NCBI GenBank assembly: GCA_028691715.1
Contig: JAQUYR010000074.1
Location: 1 to 6,118, forward strand
DNA: 6,118 nucleotides
Source: Bacilli bacterium
GTDB lineage: Bacteria > Bacillota_I > Bacilli_A > ML615J-28 > CAG-698
Direction of reading: 5' to 3'
A program made the position numbers and the translations under genes. Within the stretch, counting starts at the first letter, position 1. Each line of letters opens with the position of its first letter. Positions 5,675 through 6,118 of this stretch are shown here, piece by piece. Below the pieces are notes generated by a model. The model worked only from the letters and a program-made list of their open reading frames with translations, had not been told where the DNA came from and did not search any database.

Positions 5675-6118
5675 TTATTTACCTTCTAGTAATTTTTCAA
5701 GCATAGAAGCAACAGAATCTAGCCAATCACCATTGAATAATTCAATAGTTCCTTTATCACATTGTGATGCCAAGAAATGGTCAATTGGTAGTCTAGCAAT
5801 TGTTTTGATGTTATATTTATCAGCAATTTCTTCAATGTGGCTTTCACCAAAAACTTTAATCTCTTTTTGGCAATCAGGGCATTTAACATAGCTCATGTTT
5901 TCAACAAGCCCTAAAATTGGAACATTCATCATTTCGGCCATTTTAACTGCTTTTGTAACGATCATTGAGACTAATTCCTGAGGTGAAGTCACCACTATAA
6001 TGCCGTCAACTGGAATTGATTGAAAAACAGTGAGCGCAACATCTCCAGTTCCTGGTGGCATATCAACAAACAAAAAGTCGATATCACCCCAAAGAACATC
6101 AGTCCAAAATTGTTTTAC
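5675..6118 (-). CDS. Mrp/NBP35-family P-loop ATPase, iron-sulfur carrier (C-terminal part)
   Basis: The reading frame is open to the window edge, and 147 residues of the C-terminal half are visible. Members of this family bind and transfer iron-sulfur clusters as ATP-dependent dimers. Recognisable features are the WGDIDFLFVDMPPGTGD block (the switch/Walker B region of Mrp proteins), VVTSPQELVS, the GLVENMSYVKCPDC segment with the C-x-x-C cluster-binding pair (C80 and C83 of the visible part), the VFGE motif and the ARLPID element near the end. The deviant Walker A (KGGVGKS-type) and the true start must lie beyond position 6118. A TTG at 6073 is an internal leucine codon, not a start. The downstream NifX-like gene is its usual kind of partner. 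Confidence 0.93.
   Translation of the reverse strand, partial: VKQFWTDVLWGDIDFLFVDMPPGTGDVALTVFQSIPVDGIIVVTSPQELVSMIVTKAVKMAEMMNVPILGLVENMSYVKCPDCQKEIKVFGESHIEEIADKYNIKTIARLPIDHFLASQCDKGTIELFNGDWLDSVASMLEKLLEGK

Noticed and set aside
5631..5891. 86-codon plus-strand open frame opposite the Mrp gene
   Set aside because: It is antisense to the conserved Mrp C-x-x-C region with no promoter or ribosome site.
6031..6073. TTG at 6073 as the start of a 132-aa protein
   Set aside because: The frame continues to the window edge with conserved Mrp residues (WGDID) upstream, so the gene is truncated by the window, not by nature.

Overview
The window is AT-rich, gene-dense bacterial DNA. It has short intergenic gaps, strong AGGAGG-type ribosome sites and near-consensus sigma-A-type promoters (TATAAT). 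This fits a low-GC Bacillota or a Mollicutes-related lineage, probably anaerobic. That placement is inference from composition and gene content; there is no rRNA here. Tryptophan is encoded by TGG, and none of the six visible stop codons is TGA.

Layout. (1) Positions 1-2971 hold a minus-strand three-gene operon behind its own promoter. It encodes a 263-aa polytopic membrane protein resembling DUF5058, a 218-aa polytopic membrane protein of unknown family, and a membrane-anchored M20 metallopeptidase of the PM20D1/CPS1 type. The peptidase reaches the window edge and its stop probably lies just outside. The genes overlap by 1 nt or are 8 nt apart, so they are very likely co-translated. (2) Positions 2943-3033 hold two divergent promoters with a dyad between them. 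(3) Positions 3034-3828 encode a SpoU/TrmH-family RNA 2'-O-ribose methyltransferase on the plus strand. (4) Positions 3825-5102 encode, convergently, a PlsC-like acyltransferase fused to a zinc ribbon and a C-terminal beta-rich domain. Its stop codon interlocks with that of the methyltransferase in a CTAG, and a bidirectional terminator is built into the two coding ends. (5) Positions 5185-6118 hold a minus-strand NifX/NafY-like (MTH1175-type) protein, followed on its upstream side by the C-terminal part of an Mrp/NBP35 P-loop ATPase, ending in a good terminator.

How the genes work together. The NifX-like protein and Mrp are a recurrent pair linked to iron-sulfur or metallocluster handling. 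The methyltransferase and acyltransferase are housekeeping-like (RNA modification, phospholipid metabolism). The least described part is the operon at 1-2971. Two small membrane proteins encoded with an M20 amidase suggest a transport-plus-hydrolysis module for acylated amino acids or peptides, but the substrate cannot be read from the sequence.

There is no tRNA, rRNA, CRISPR array, insertion sequence or long repeat that I can see. No gene-free stretch exceeds about 130 bases.
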